64,000 nt of DNA from Nonomuraea jabiensis. Lineage in GTDB: Bacteria; Actinomycetota; Actinomycetes; Streptosporangiales; Streptosporangiaceae. Below, one piece after another: positions 9,311 through 17,732 of the stretch. The translations under genes were made by a program, and so were the position numbers. The stretch spans positions 1,612,001 to 1,676,000 of the forward strand of contig NZ_JACHMB010000001.1 of assembly GCF_014204795.1 (NCBI RefSeq), read 5' to 3'. The notes beneath the pieces are model-generated. The model searched no databases and was not told the DNA's origin. It worked only from the letters and a program-made list of their open reading frames with translations. How positions within the stretch are numbered: position 1 is the first letter of the stretch; every line of letters starts with the position of its first letter.

Positions 9311-10087
9311 TTGCGATATGACACACCGAGCTTGGAGCGGTGGAACAGTCGCGCCTACGACAGCAGCTTCGGCTACGTCTCCACGCAGGGCGCGCCGCTG
9401 GTCGACCTGCTGGATCCGCGGCCTGGCGAGCGGGTGCTCGACCTCGGCTGCGGCACGGGCGTGCTCACCGCGCAGATCGCCTTCAGGGGCGCGGACGTGC
9501 TGGGCATCGACGGCTCCCCCGCGATGATCGAGAAGGCCATCGCGCAGTACCCCGGGATCAACTTCATCGTCGGCGACGGGCACGACTTCAACGTCGCGAA
9601 CCCGTACGACGCGGTGTTCTCCAACGCGGCCCTCCACTGGATGAGCCGCGACCCCGGGCTGGTGATCGCCAGGGTGCGCGAGGCGCTGACGCCCGGCGGG
9701 CGCTTCGTCGCCGAAATGGGCGGGGCGGGCAACTGCGCCGAGCTGACCGCCGCGATGCTGACGGCCTGGCGCGAGTACGGCCTGCGCGAACCCGATCTTC
9801 CGTGGTACTTTCCCTCGCCTGCCGAGTACGCCCGCCGCCTGGAGCAGGAGGGCTTCGTCGTCAGGCTGCTGGAGTACTTCGACCGGCCGACCCCCCTGGA
9901 CGAGTGCCCCGGCGGGGCCGCCGACTGGGTGCGTATGTTCGCCTCGTCGGTGCTCGAAGGACTCCCGCCGGAGATCGTGGAGCCCCTGCTTCATCGCGTG
10001 AACGAGTTGGCCGCGCCCGCCCTCCGCAGGGAGACTGGCTGGATGGCTGACTACGTGCGTCTACGCTTTGCCGCTGTTCGGCGTTGA
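9311..10087 (+). CDS. Class I SAM-dependent methyltransferase
   Basis: 258 residues from a TTG start. Motif I reads VLDLGCGTG (near residue 43), followed by an acidic loop LGIDGSP and the post-motif ALHWMSRDP, matching small-molecule methyltransferases of the trans-aconitate methyltransferase-like group. A C-terminal helical part (WVRMFASSVLEGLPPEIVEPLL) is also typical of that group. The substrate is unknown. It precedes the three-gene helicase island by 112 bases and may or may not belong to it. Confidence 0.85.
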   Translation: MRYDTPSLERWNSRAYDSSFGYVSTQGAPLVDLLDPRPGERVLDLGCGTGVLTAQIAFRGADVLGIDGSPAMIEKAIAQYPGINFIVGDGHDFNVANPYDAVFSNAALHWMSRDPGLVIARVREALTPGGRFVAEMGGAGNCAELTAAMLTAWREYGLREPDLPWYFPSPAEYARRLEQEGFVVRLLEYFDRPTPLDECPGGAADWVRMFASSVLEGLPPEIVEPLLHRVNELAAPALRRETGWMADYVRLRFAAVRR

Positions 10088-10199
10088 TGCGTTGTACATG
10101 ATGCGTAGGGCTGATTTGCCGGACTATGGTCTGTTCCGTGGGCGGCGAGATTATGGCTGCACCGCTGCGGCGGCGTGAGGGGCTGGTGAACGGAACGGG

Positions 10200-12443
10200 A
10201 TGAACTTCTGCCTGAGCGACCTCGTACCACCGTTGAGGTGGAGCGACGCCACGACGATCACGCTGCTCACCGGGCAGCCGGAGCTGCCCGACGCGTGGTG
10301 GCGCAGCCTGCCCATGCCACACGTCCTGGCGGCCATCGGCCCCGAGTCGTTGGGCGAGCTGCTGACGGAGATCGCCCTGGAGCACTGGCCCGCGGCGGCG
10401 GTGGGTGACGTCCTGCCGGCGCTGTACGTGCTGGACCCGGAGGAGGCCGACGAGCCCGCCGTCGCGATCGCCCTCGACCGGGCCGGATCGTGGGTCGGGC
10501 TGCTGACGCTGACCAGCAGGGAACTGGTGGACCAGCCCTTCATCCAGGCCCGGCCGGTGCTGAACACGCTGTTCTCGGCGGTCCTGGTCCGTCTGGCGCA
10601 CCCGGCGCCGGCCGCGCCCGCGCACCCGGGGCCGGCTCCCGCCGCGAGCGAGCAGGCGGCGCCGGCCGAGCACCCGCACGCCGTGGCGCCCGAGCCCGCG
10701 CTCGTCCCCGAGCCGGAGCCCGTGGCCGAGGAGGCGGCTCCCGAGCCGGTCGAGGAGCCCGACCCCGTGGTCCGGTTCACCGCCGTCGGGTCGGTGATCG
10801 ACGACCCCGAGCCCGTCGCCCACCTCGTCCCCGCCGGGTCCGTCATCGACGACCCCGAGCCCGACGAGCGCTCCGCCGTTCCGGAGCTCGCCGAAGCCCC
10901 GCACGCCGTCGAGGCCGGGCACCCGGCGGACGAGGAGGTCGTGGCGTCCCACGAGGGCGCGCCCGAGGATGCCGCTCCTCAGGAGGACGAGCCCCAGGCC
11001 GTCGCGCCGCACGAGGACGCGCCCGAGGCCGCCGCTCCCCAGGAGGACGCCGCCTCGCACGAGAGCGAGCCCGAGGCCGCCGCCCCCCAGGAGGACGCCG
11101 CTCCCCAGCAGGACGAGCCTGAGGCCGCCTCGCACGAGAGCGAGTCCGAGGCTGTCGATTCGGAGCGGGACGCGGCCGAGGGCGCTGAGCCGGTGCTGGA
11201 CGCCGACGCCGAGCCGGTCGCCGACGAGGCGCCCGAACCCGAGCCCCAGCCCGAGCCCCAGCCCGAGCCCCACCCCGAGTCGCAGCCTGTGCTCGACGCC
11301 GCCGAGGAGCCCGCCCCCGAACCGGCCGCCCAGGAGGCGCACGTTCAGGAGGCACCCGCTCAAGAGGCGCCGGAACGGGCCGAAGCGCCCGAGCCGGAGC
11401 CCGCCCCGTCGCAGAGGCAGCCGCTGCCGGACCTCATCGAGGCCGCGTTCGCCGGGCTCGACGACAAGAGCTGGGCCGTGGCCCAGAACCGCATCTTCAC
11501 CGACGAGCCCTCCGCCGTGGATCAGCTGGCCAAGCTCTTCGCCGTCCCCCCGGCCGAGATCTCCGCCACCGAGGACGAGCTCCGTACCCGCCTCGACCAC
11601 TGGCTGGCGAGCGAGGAGGCGGCCCCGTACCGGGCCCATCTGGAGGAGCTGCGCAGGACCCTGGGCCCGGCCGCCCGCAAGGAGCAGCTCATCGGCGCGG
11701 CCGACTGGCACAACGTGGAGATCCGCGCCCTGGAGGTCCCGGCCTGGCAGTTCGTGCTGGCGACGCTGTCACCCCAGCCGCAGCCCCAGTTGCAGCCGCA
11801 GTCGGCGTTCGGCTCGCCCCAGCTGCCGCCGTCCCCTCCCCCGGGCCCGCCGCAGTTCCAGGCGTTCACCCCGGCCGCCCCGCAGGTGGAGGAGTCGAAC
11901 GGCGACTCCGGGGAGCACAAGCCGTACCAGCCGCTGAAGGACGTCTCGCAGACCAGGCGCTGCTTCAGGCAGCCCGACGGGCGCTGGTGGCTGCGGATCG
12001 ACGTGACGGCCGAGCAGCTGGCCGGCGGCGAGTGCGCGCTGCCGACGGGGTTCGCCTCGTACCTGGGCCTGTCCCCCGGCGAGAGCCGGACGGTCAGGAG
12101 CGCCGCGGGCGAGCTGACCATGACGTGGCACGGCAGGCCGGTGCTCGAATCCATCGAACGCCTCCTGGTGGACGTGGGCGCGCGAGAGGGCGGGCACCTG
12201 TTCCTGACGCTGTCGGACGAGGGCGTGCTCAGGGCCAGGCACCTCCCGGTCGCCGCACAGGGCGCCGAGAAGATCACCAAGGCGCTCCGGCTGGTCGGCT
12301 ACACGGCCCCGGGCGGCACCCGAGATCAGGCGGCCAGAGTGATCGCCACCAGGATCGGCATGACGGGACCGGTCGCGCTCCCCGACCTGCTCACCAGGCT
12401 CCGCGAGCGCGGGGACCGCGACCTGCTCGCCCTCTTGGACTGA
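10200..12443 (+). CDS. Large multidomain protein, paralogue A of helicase island (degenerate HTH, acidic linker)
   Basis: 747 residues, not recognised as a named family. The N-terminal ~125 residues (LSDLVPPLRW, ELPDAWW) match the N-terminus of the 14319 protein. Residues ~130-400 are a low-complexity linker of Glu, Pro, Ala, Gln and Asp with repeats such as VIDDPEP and APQED. Residues ~408-520 align with the sigma-70 region-4-like part of the paralogue, but the recognition helix has decayed (LAKLFAVPPAEISATEDELR against LAQRFSVTRERIRQIERDLR). A Gln/Pro linker follows. The C-terminal ~170 residues (YQPLKDVSQTRR to the end) are shared with the paralogue. The two winged-HTH modules of the paralogue are missing. 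It lies four bases before the helicase gene, so they are co-transcribed. It may act as a scaffold or regulatory subunit; this is inference. Confidence 0.75.
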   Translation: MNFCLSDLVPPLRWSDATTITLLTGQPELPDAWWRSLPMPHVLAAIGPESLGELLTEIALEHWPAAAVGDVLPALYVLDPEEADEPAVAIALDRAGSWVGLLTLTSRELVDQPFIQARPVLNTLFSAVLVRLAHPAPAAPAHPGPAPAASEQAAPAEHPHAVAPEPALVPEPEPVAEEAAPEPVEEPDPVVRFTAVGSVIDDPEPVAHLVPAGSVIDDPEPDERSAVPELAEAPHAVEAGHPADEEVVASHEGAPEDAAPQEDEPQAVAPHEDAPEAAAPQEDAASHESEPEAAAPQEDAAPQQDEPEAASHESESEAVDSERDAAEGAEPVLDADAEPVADEAPEPEPQPEPQPEPHPESQPVLDAAEEPAPEPAAQEAHVQEAPAQEAPERAEAPEPEPAPSQRQPLPDLIEAAFAGLDDKSWAVAQNRIFTDEPSAVDQLAKLFAVPPAEISATEDELRTRLDHWLASEEAAPYRAHLEELRRTLGPAARKEQLIGAADWHNVEIRALEVPAWQFVLATLSPQPQPQLQPQSAFGSPQLPPSPPPGPPQFQAFTPAAPQVEESNGDSGEHKPYQPLKDVSQTRRCFRQPDGRWWLRIDVTAEQLAGGECALPTGFASYLGLSPGESRTVRSAAGELTMTWHGRPVLESIERLLVDVGAREGGHLFLTLSDEGVLRARHLPVAAQGAEKITKALRLVGYTAPGGTRDQAARVIATRIGMTGPVALPDLLTRLRERGDRDLLALLD

Positions 12444-12447
12444 GCCG

Positions 12448-14268
12448 GTGCCGCGGCTCGCGATCGGCCCTGAGTTTCCCAGGGAGCTCAGCGCACTGGC
12501 CCAGCCGGTGCGCAGGGACGCCGTTGTCGCGCTGCGCCGGTTCCTGCTGAACGTGGCCGGCGCCCCGCACCCGCAGCGGGTCAGGGGCTGCCGGGATCCG
12601 CGGGTCGCGACGCTGCGGCTGGCCGAGGGCCATCGCGGGGTGGTGGTGCGGCAGCGGGACGTGTACTGGCTGCGTACGGTGCTGCCCGACCCCGAGGCCT
12701 GGTCGTACGCGCGGCGCTTCAGGTTCGGGGTCAACCCGGTGATCGGCGTGGTCGAGGAGTGGGACGCCGAGGCGCTCGAACGCGTCGAGCCCGCGTTACG
12801 CCGATCGGCCAGGTCGTCCGGGCTGTTCGACCCGATCTGCGACGGCGACCTGATGGGCCTCGGCCTGGACGTGCACGCGCTGCCGCTGTTCAGGCTGATC
12901 ACGACCGAGGCCGACGTGGCCGCGCTCGAACCCCTGCTCCCGCCGACCCAGCACGTCCCGCTCGCCGTGCTGGCCCGCGGCGGCACCCTCGCCGAGGCGT
13001 GGCGGGAGCTGGACGCCTGGCGCGCCTCCGACGGGGAGAGCGGGCCGATCGACCCCGAGGACCTGCACGCGGCGCTGCGCCGCAGCCCCGACCGGGCGGT
13101 GTTCGTCGCCGACAAGGTGGAGCTGGACCGGGTGCTCGGCGCGCCCGCCTGGTGCACGTTTCTCGACCCGCCGCAGCACCGGCTGGCCAGGGCCGCCCGC
13201 TTCGAGCAGCCGGTGCTGGTCGTGGGCGGGGCGGGCACCGGCAAGACGGTCGTCGCTCTGCAGCGGGCCGCTCACCTGGCCGCGCACGGATCGGGGCCCG
13301 TGCTGCTCGTGACGTTCTCCCAGGCGCTGGCCGAGGACCTGTCGGCGAAGCTGGACCTGCTGATCGAGGACGAGGTGGTCCGCAAGCGGGTCGAGGTCGG
13401 CAACACCGAACGCCTGGCCCTGCGCATCGTGTCCGACGCCGAGGGCCGCCGCCCCGCGCTGGTCGGCCCGGGGGCGCGGACGCTGGCCCAGCTGACGGAC
13501 GAGGCGCTCAGGCTGCTCTCCCTGGCGACGGGCGGCCTGCTCGACGACGTGGACCCGGGGCGCAAGCCGTACCGGCACATCGTCGTGGACGAGGCGCAGG
13601 ACGTCAGCCCGTCGCAGTGGCGGCTGCTGCGCGCGGCGGTGCCGCGGGCGCACGACGACCTGTTCGTGGTCGGCGACCCGCACCAGCGGGTCACCGACAC
13701 GCGGGTGGCGCTCGGTGCGGTCGGCATCCCCGCCGTCCAGCACACGCTGCGGCTCTCCTACCGGCTGTCCCAGGAGCTGCTGTCCTTCGCGGTACGGCTG
13801 CGCGGCGGCGGCCCGGCCAGCGGCCTGGTCAAGGGCACGACCAACATGTACGGCTTCCACTCGACGCGTAACGGCCACCGGCCCGTCGTCAGGGCCTACG
13901 AGACGCCGGAGTCGGAGCTGGCCGGGCTGCGCAGCACGGTCGAGTCGTGGCTGGCGGACGGCGTGCCCGCGGACGAGATCGCCGTCGGCGCGCGCAGTCC
14001 GCGGCTCGTTCGGGATGCCAGGCGGGCGCTGGACGGGCTGGACGTGCGGGCCTCGACGTTCCAACATCTCAAGGGGCTGGAATTCGAGCGGGTGGCGCTC
14101 ATCGGCGTGGCGGAGGGCGTGGTGCCCGAGCCGCCGCCCGAGGATCCGGACGCTCGGGCTCGTGCCCTGCAACGTGAACGGAGCATACTGTTCGTCGCCT
14201 GCACACGGGCTCGTGCGATGCTCTATATCTCCCATTCCGGAAGAGGCAGCCCGTTTTTGTCACTCTAA
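12448..14268 (+). CDS. UvrD-like superfamily I helicase with N-terminal RelE-like domain
   Basis: 606 residues from a GTG start. Residues ~5-110 resemble the RelE/ParE-like domain seen at the N-terminus of some UvrD-type helicases (ALRRFLLNV, LAEGHRGVVVRQRDVYWLRTV, then YARRFRFGVNPVIG). A ~120-residue connector follows. The helicase core starts near residue 250 with GGAGTGKT (Walker A), then VVDEAQDVSPSQW (Walker B), GDPHQRV, LRLSYR, FQHLKGLEFERVALIG and LFVACTRARAMLYI. The core is compact, with small 2A/2B regions compared with UvrD or PcrA. It is flanked by two paralogous genes on the same strand. It is predicted to translocate on single-stranded nucleic acid with ATP; the partner proteins and the substrate are unknown. 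Confidence 0.85.
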   Translation: MPRLAIGPEFPRELSALAQPVRRDAVVALRRFLLNVAGAPHPQRVRGCRDPRVATLRLAEGHRGVVVRQRDVYWLRTVLPDPEAWSYARRFRFGVNPVIGVVEEWDAEALERVEPALRRSARSSGLFDPICDGDLMGLGLDVHALPLFRLITTEADVAALEPLLPPTQHVPLAVLARGGTLAEAWRELDAWRASDGESGPIDPEDLHAALRRSPDRAVFVADKVELDRVLGAPAWCTFLDPPQHRLARAARFEQPVLVVGGAGTGKTVVALQRAAHLAAHGSGPVLLVTFSQALAEDLSAKLDLLIEDEVVRKRVEVGNTERLALRIVSDAEGRRPALVGPGARTLAQLTDEALRLLSLATGGLLDDVDPGRKPYRHIVVDEAQDVSPSQWRLLRAAVPRAHDDLFVVGDPHQRVTDTRVALGAVGIPAVQHTLRLSYRLSQELLSFAVRLRGGGPASGLVKGTTNMYGFHSTRNGHRPVVRAYETPESELAGLRSTVESWLADGVPADEIAVGARSPRLVRDARRALDGLDVRASTFQHLKGLEFERVALIGVAEGVVPEPPPEDPDARARALQRERSILFVACTRARAMLYISHSGRGSPFLSL

Positions 14269-14318
14269 TCACATAGTCTGAACTGCGGATATATCTTCCC
14301 TTTGCCGGTTGGACGTCA

Positions 14319-16163
14319 ATGAACCTCAGCCTGAGCGACCTCGCGCCACCCCTGCGATGGACCTCCCCTGGTCAGATCGCGCCGATCGTGGAGGAGCCAC
14401 AGCTGCCCGAGGCCTGGTGGCAGGCGATCCCCCTCGATCGCGCGTGCGCCATGGTCGGGACGCAGGCCGTGGCCGGCCGTCTGGCCGACCTCGCCGTGGC
14501 CTGCTGGGGTCATCTGATGGTCGGCGACATCCTCCCGTTGCTGCGCTTCTCCGACCCCGCCGAGGCCGAGCGGACGCCGGAGACGCTGGGCAAGGACGTG
14601 GTGCAGAAGCTGTTCAGCGGCGTGTTCGAGCGGCTGCTCGAACCTGCGCCCGAGGCCGCGCCCGCGCCGTCCAGGCCGGACAGGCCGCTGCCCGAGCTGA
14701 TCGACGACCTGTTCGGGGCGCTGGACGACCGGCAGCGGGCCATCGCCCGCGACCGGCTCTACGCCGCGCAGCGGGCCACGCTGGACGAGCTGGCCCAGCG
14801 TTTCTCGGTCACGCGGGAGCGGATCCGGCAGATCGAGCGCGACCTGCGCGACCACGTGGAGGCATGGCTCGGCAAGCCGGACGCGTCAGCCCTCGTCGCC
14901 CACGTCTCCTGGCTGCGCGGCCGGCTCGGCTCCGCGGTCCCGGCCGACGACCTGCAGGCCGCCGTGCCGTGGCACCGGACCGAGCTGCGTTCGCTGGGGA
15001 TCCCGGCGTGGCGGTTCGTGCGTACGCTGCTGACCGGTTACGACCAGTCCGACGGGTGGCTCGTGGCGGGCGGGGCCGACGAGCTCCGGGAGAAGACGCG
15101 GCAGCTGTTCACCGACGGGCCCCGGCCGCTCGGCGAGGCGGTGTCCATGGTCGCCCAGCTCGGCGTGCGTGAGGACGTGGCCGAGCGGTGGATCCTGGCG
15201 GTGCCGCAGCTGCGCGTGCTGGGCCAGCACGTCGTGCCGTGGCCGCGCAGCATCAATGAGAAGGCCGAGGCAGTGCTGGCGGTGGCGGGCGCGCCGCTGT
15301 CGCCCGAGGAGATCCAGGAGCGCATCGGCGAGGACTACAGCCTGGTCGGCATCCGCAACCAGCTCACCGCCGACGAGCGCTTCCGCCGCGTCGACCGCAA
15401 CAAGTACGGCCTGACGCGATGGGGCGGCGACGAATACCTGGGGATCAGGGAGATGATCGCCAGGGAGATCGAGCGGGCCGGCGGCGAGGCCTCGGTGAGC
15501 ACGATCGTCACCAACTTGACCGCCAAGTACGACGTCAGCGAGAGCTCGGTGCGGGCGTACTCGGGCGGGCCGGGCTTCGAGCGGACGCAGCGGGGCTGGA
15601 TCCGGGTGGCCGGCACCTCGCCGACCGGGGAGGCGGAGCCGTACCAGCCGCGCAAGGACGTGTCGGAGACGCGGCGCAGCTTCCGCTCCCGCGACGGCCG
15701 CTGGTGGCACCGGGTGGACGTCAACGCCGAGCACCTGCGCGGCTCCGGTTCGCCGCTGCCGACCGGGTTCGCGGCGTACCTGGGGATGGCGCCGGGCGGG
15801 CAGCTCACCGCCTCGACCCCGTCCGGTGACGTGGTGATCAGCTGGCACAACCAGCCGACCATGGGGTCGATCCGCAACGTGCTGGCCGACTTCAAGGCGA
15901 GCGAGGGCGACCACGTGTTCCTGACCGTGTCGGACGGGGGCGAGCTGCTGACCCGCTACCTGCCGGCCGCACCGGTCGGGATGCCGCCCGTGAACCGCGC
16001 CCTCTACCTCATCGGCTACACCGCCCCCGTCAGCTCGGAGCTGGAGGGGCTGCGGCTGATCGGGGCCAGGATCGGGATGCCCGACACGGCCGGTCGCGAG
16101 GAAGTGCTGAGCAGGCTGCGCGAGCGTGGCGACCGGGACATCCTCGGCTTCCTGGGTGCCTGA
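14319..16163 (+). CDS. Sigma-70 region-4-like and winged-HTH protein, paralogue B of helicase island
   Basis: 614 residues. Domain order: N-terminal ~110 residues shared with paralogue A (LSDLAPPLRW, QLPEAWW); sigma-70 region-4-like HTH at ~122-180 with LAQRFSVTRERIRQIERDLR; a ~120-residue helical part; two winged-HTH modules resembling HARE-HTH/RpoE-delta (residues ~310-372, PLSPEEIQERIGED to RFRRVDRNKYGL, and ~372-430, EASVSTIVTNL to GWIRVA); and a C-terminal ~170-residue beta-rich domain shared with paralogue A (LPTGFAAYLGMAPG, EGDHVFLTVSDGG). The domains predict DNA binding. It starts 50 bases after the helicase stop. It is not a sigma factor, since regions 2 and 3 are absent. Confidence 0.8.
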   Translation: MNLSLSDLAPPLRWTSPGQIAPIVEEPQLPEAWWQAIPLDRACAMVGTQAVAGRLADLAVACWGHLMVGDILPLLRFSDPAEAERTPETLGKDVVQKLFSGVFERLLEPAPEAAPAPSRPDRPLPELIDDLFGALDDRQRAIARDRLYAAQRATLDELAQRFSVTRERIRQIERDLRDHVEAWLGKPDASALVAHVSWLRGRLGSAVPADDLQAAVPWHRTELRSLGIPAWRFVRTLLTGYDQSDGWLVAGGADELREKTRQLFTDGPRPLGEAVSMVAQLGVREDVAERWILAVPQLRVLGQHVVPWPRSINEKAEAVLAVAGAPLSPEEIQERIGEDYSLVGIRNQLTADERFRRVDRNKYGLTRWGGDEYLGIREMIAREIERAGGEASVSTIVTNLTAKYDVSESSVRAYSGGPGFERTQRGWIRVAGTSPTGEAEPYQPRKDVSETRRSFRSRDGRWWHRVDVNAEHLRGSGSPLPTGFAAYLGMAPGGQLTASTPSGDVVISWHNQPTMGSIRNVLADFKASEGDHVFLTVSDGGELLTRYLPAAPVGMPPVNRALYLIGYTAPVSSELEGLRLIGARIGMPDTAGREEVLSRLRERGDRDILGFLGA

Positions 16164-16181
16164 CGCGGCTAGGCTCGGAGG

Positions 16182-17537
16182 ATGCTCCGGATCTACGACA
16201 CGCGTGCCCGGCAGGTCGAGGAGATCGCCGCGGGGCGGGCGGTGCGCATGTACACGTGCGGGCCGACCGTCTACCGCCACGCGCACGTGGGCAATCTCCG
16301 TACGTACCTGCTGTCCGACCTGATCAGGCGGGTGCTCGAACGGCGGCGGGTACGCGTGCTGGCCTGCCAGAACATCACCGACGTGGGCCACCTGACCGAC
16401 TCCGGCTCCGACAAGGTCCTGGAGCAGGCGCGGGCGGAGGGGCGCTCGGTGGGCGAGCTCGCCCGCTTCTACGAGGACGCCTTCAGGGACGACACCTCGG
16501 CGCTCAACATCCGCCCGCCGGAGCACACGCCCCGGGCGAGCGAGACCGTCGACCTGATGATCGAGCTGATCGCCAGGCTGATCGAGCGGGGGCACGCGTA
16601 CGAGGTGCCGGACGGGTCGGTGTTCTTCGACGTCCAAACCTTCCCCACTTACGGCGAAATTTCGGGAAATCGCCTGGATTCGCTCAAGCCCGCCCACCGC
16701 ATCGACGCCGTCGACCCGCGCAAGCGCTTCCACGCCGACTGGGCCCTGTGGAAGCCCTCCTCGGGAGAGCTCACGTGGGACTCGCCCTGGGGCCGCGGCT
16801 TCCCCGGGTGGCACGTGGAATGCTCGGCCATGTCCCTCCGCTTCCTCGGAGCCGCCTTCGACATCCACGTCGGCGGGATCGACCTCCGTTTCCCGCACCA
16901 CGAGGACGAGCGGGCCCAGTCCAACGCGGCGACCGGGCACGAGGTGGTGCGGCACTGGGTGCACGGGGAGCACCTGCTGTTCGACGGCCGCAAGATGGCC
17001 AAGTCCACGGGGAACGTGGTGCTGCTGTCGGACGTGGCCGCGGCCGGGCTCGACCCGCTCGCCGTACGCATGGCGTTCCTGGAGCACCGCTACCGGCAGC
17101 AGCTGAACCTGACCTGGGACACCCTGCGCGCCGCCGACCGTACGGTGCGACGGTGGCGCGCCCGGGTGGCCGAGTGGTCGGAGTCGCCCAGCGCGCCGAT
17201 GGCCGCCGACTACGCGGAACGGGTGGAGGCCGCCTTCACCGACGACCTGGACACGCCGTCCGCGCTGCGGATCCTCCGGGACCTGGAACGCGACGAGTCC
17301 GTCGCGCCCGGGGCCAAGTTCGAGACGTTCCTGCATCTGGACCAGGTGCTGGCGCTCGACCTCTCGACGGAGATCGGCAAGGCTCGGGTGCTGCCTCCCG
17401 GGGCCGGGGAGCTCCTGGAGGCGCGGGGCCGGGCGCGGGAGGCTCGGGACTGGGAGGAGGCGGACCGGCTTCGGGAGGAGCTGGCGGAGATGGGGGTACG
17501 CGTCGCGGACACCCCGGACGGCCAGACCTGGACCTGA
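16182..17537 (+). CDS. cysS: Cysteinyl-tRNA synthetase
   Basis: Charges tRNA-Cys. 451 residues. The class I signature reads YRHAHVGN (HIGH box), preceded by the zinc-ligand Cys in YTCGPT; further ligands are in WHVECSAM and FPHHEDE. The KMSKS loop is KMAKSTGN. The C-terminal anticodon region ends in a WEEADRLREELAEMGV helix typical of CysRS. MshC is excluded by length and by the KMSKS region and C-terminus. It starts 18 bases after paralogue B, so it may be partly co-transcribed with the helicase island. Confidence 0.92.
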   Translation: MLRIYDTRARQVEEIAAGRAVRMYTCGPTVYRHAHVGNLRTYLLSDLIRRVLERRRVRVLACQNITDVGHLTDSGSDKVLEQARAEGRSVGELARFYEDAFRDDTSALNIRPPEHTPRASETVDLMIELIARLIERGHAYEVPDGSVFFDVQTFPTYGEISGNRLDSLKPAHRIDAVDPRKRFHADWALWKPSSGELTWDSPWGRGFPGWHVECSAMSLRFLGAAFDIHVGGIDLRFPHHEDERAQSNAATGHEVVRHWVHGEHLLFDGRKMAKSTGNVVLLSDVAAAGLDPLAVRMAFLEHRYRQQLNLTWDTLRAADRTVRRWRARVAEWSESPSAPMAADYAERVEAAFTDDLDTPSALRILRDLERDESVAPGAKFETFLHLDQVLALDLSTEIGKARVLPPGAGELLEARGRAREARDWEEADRLREELAEMGVRVADTPDGQTWT

Positions 17538-17640
17538 CCCTCGCCCGCCCGCACCCTCACCCTCCCCGCAACGCCCTCCACACCCCTGCCACCGGCACCG
17601 CACCCTCGCCCGTCGTACAACACCGCCACCCGCCCGACGC

Positions 17641-17661
17641 CAGCCAGCCAGCCAGCCAGCC
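17641..17661. repeat. CAGC tetranucleotide tract
   Basis: Five consecutive CAGC units lie in the 195-base gap between the convergent cysS and serine hydrolase genes. The tract is a simple sequence repeat; no gene was seen in the gap. Confidence 0.7.
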
Positions 17662-17732
17662 ACCGTCCCACGGGACACCACCGGACACCACCGGCGGCGG
17701 CGATTCGGCTCGGACACGCGCCGCAGGACGCG

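Noticed and set aside
10490..11937. Alternative frames inside the linker of paralogue A, both strands
   Set aside because: They arise from the repetitive GC-rich linker; the main frame has paralogous domains on both sides.
14319..16163. True sigma factor
   Set aside because: Only a region-4-like HTH is present; regions 2 and 3 needed for core binding and promoter melting are missing.
16182..17537. MshC mycothiol ligase instead of CysRS
   Set aside because: The protein keeps the CysRS-type KMAKSTGN loop, length and C-terminal helix, so tRNA synthetase is the better call.
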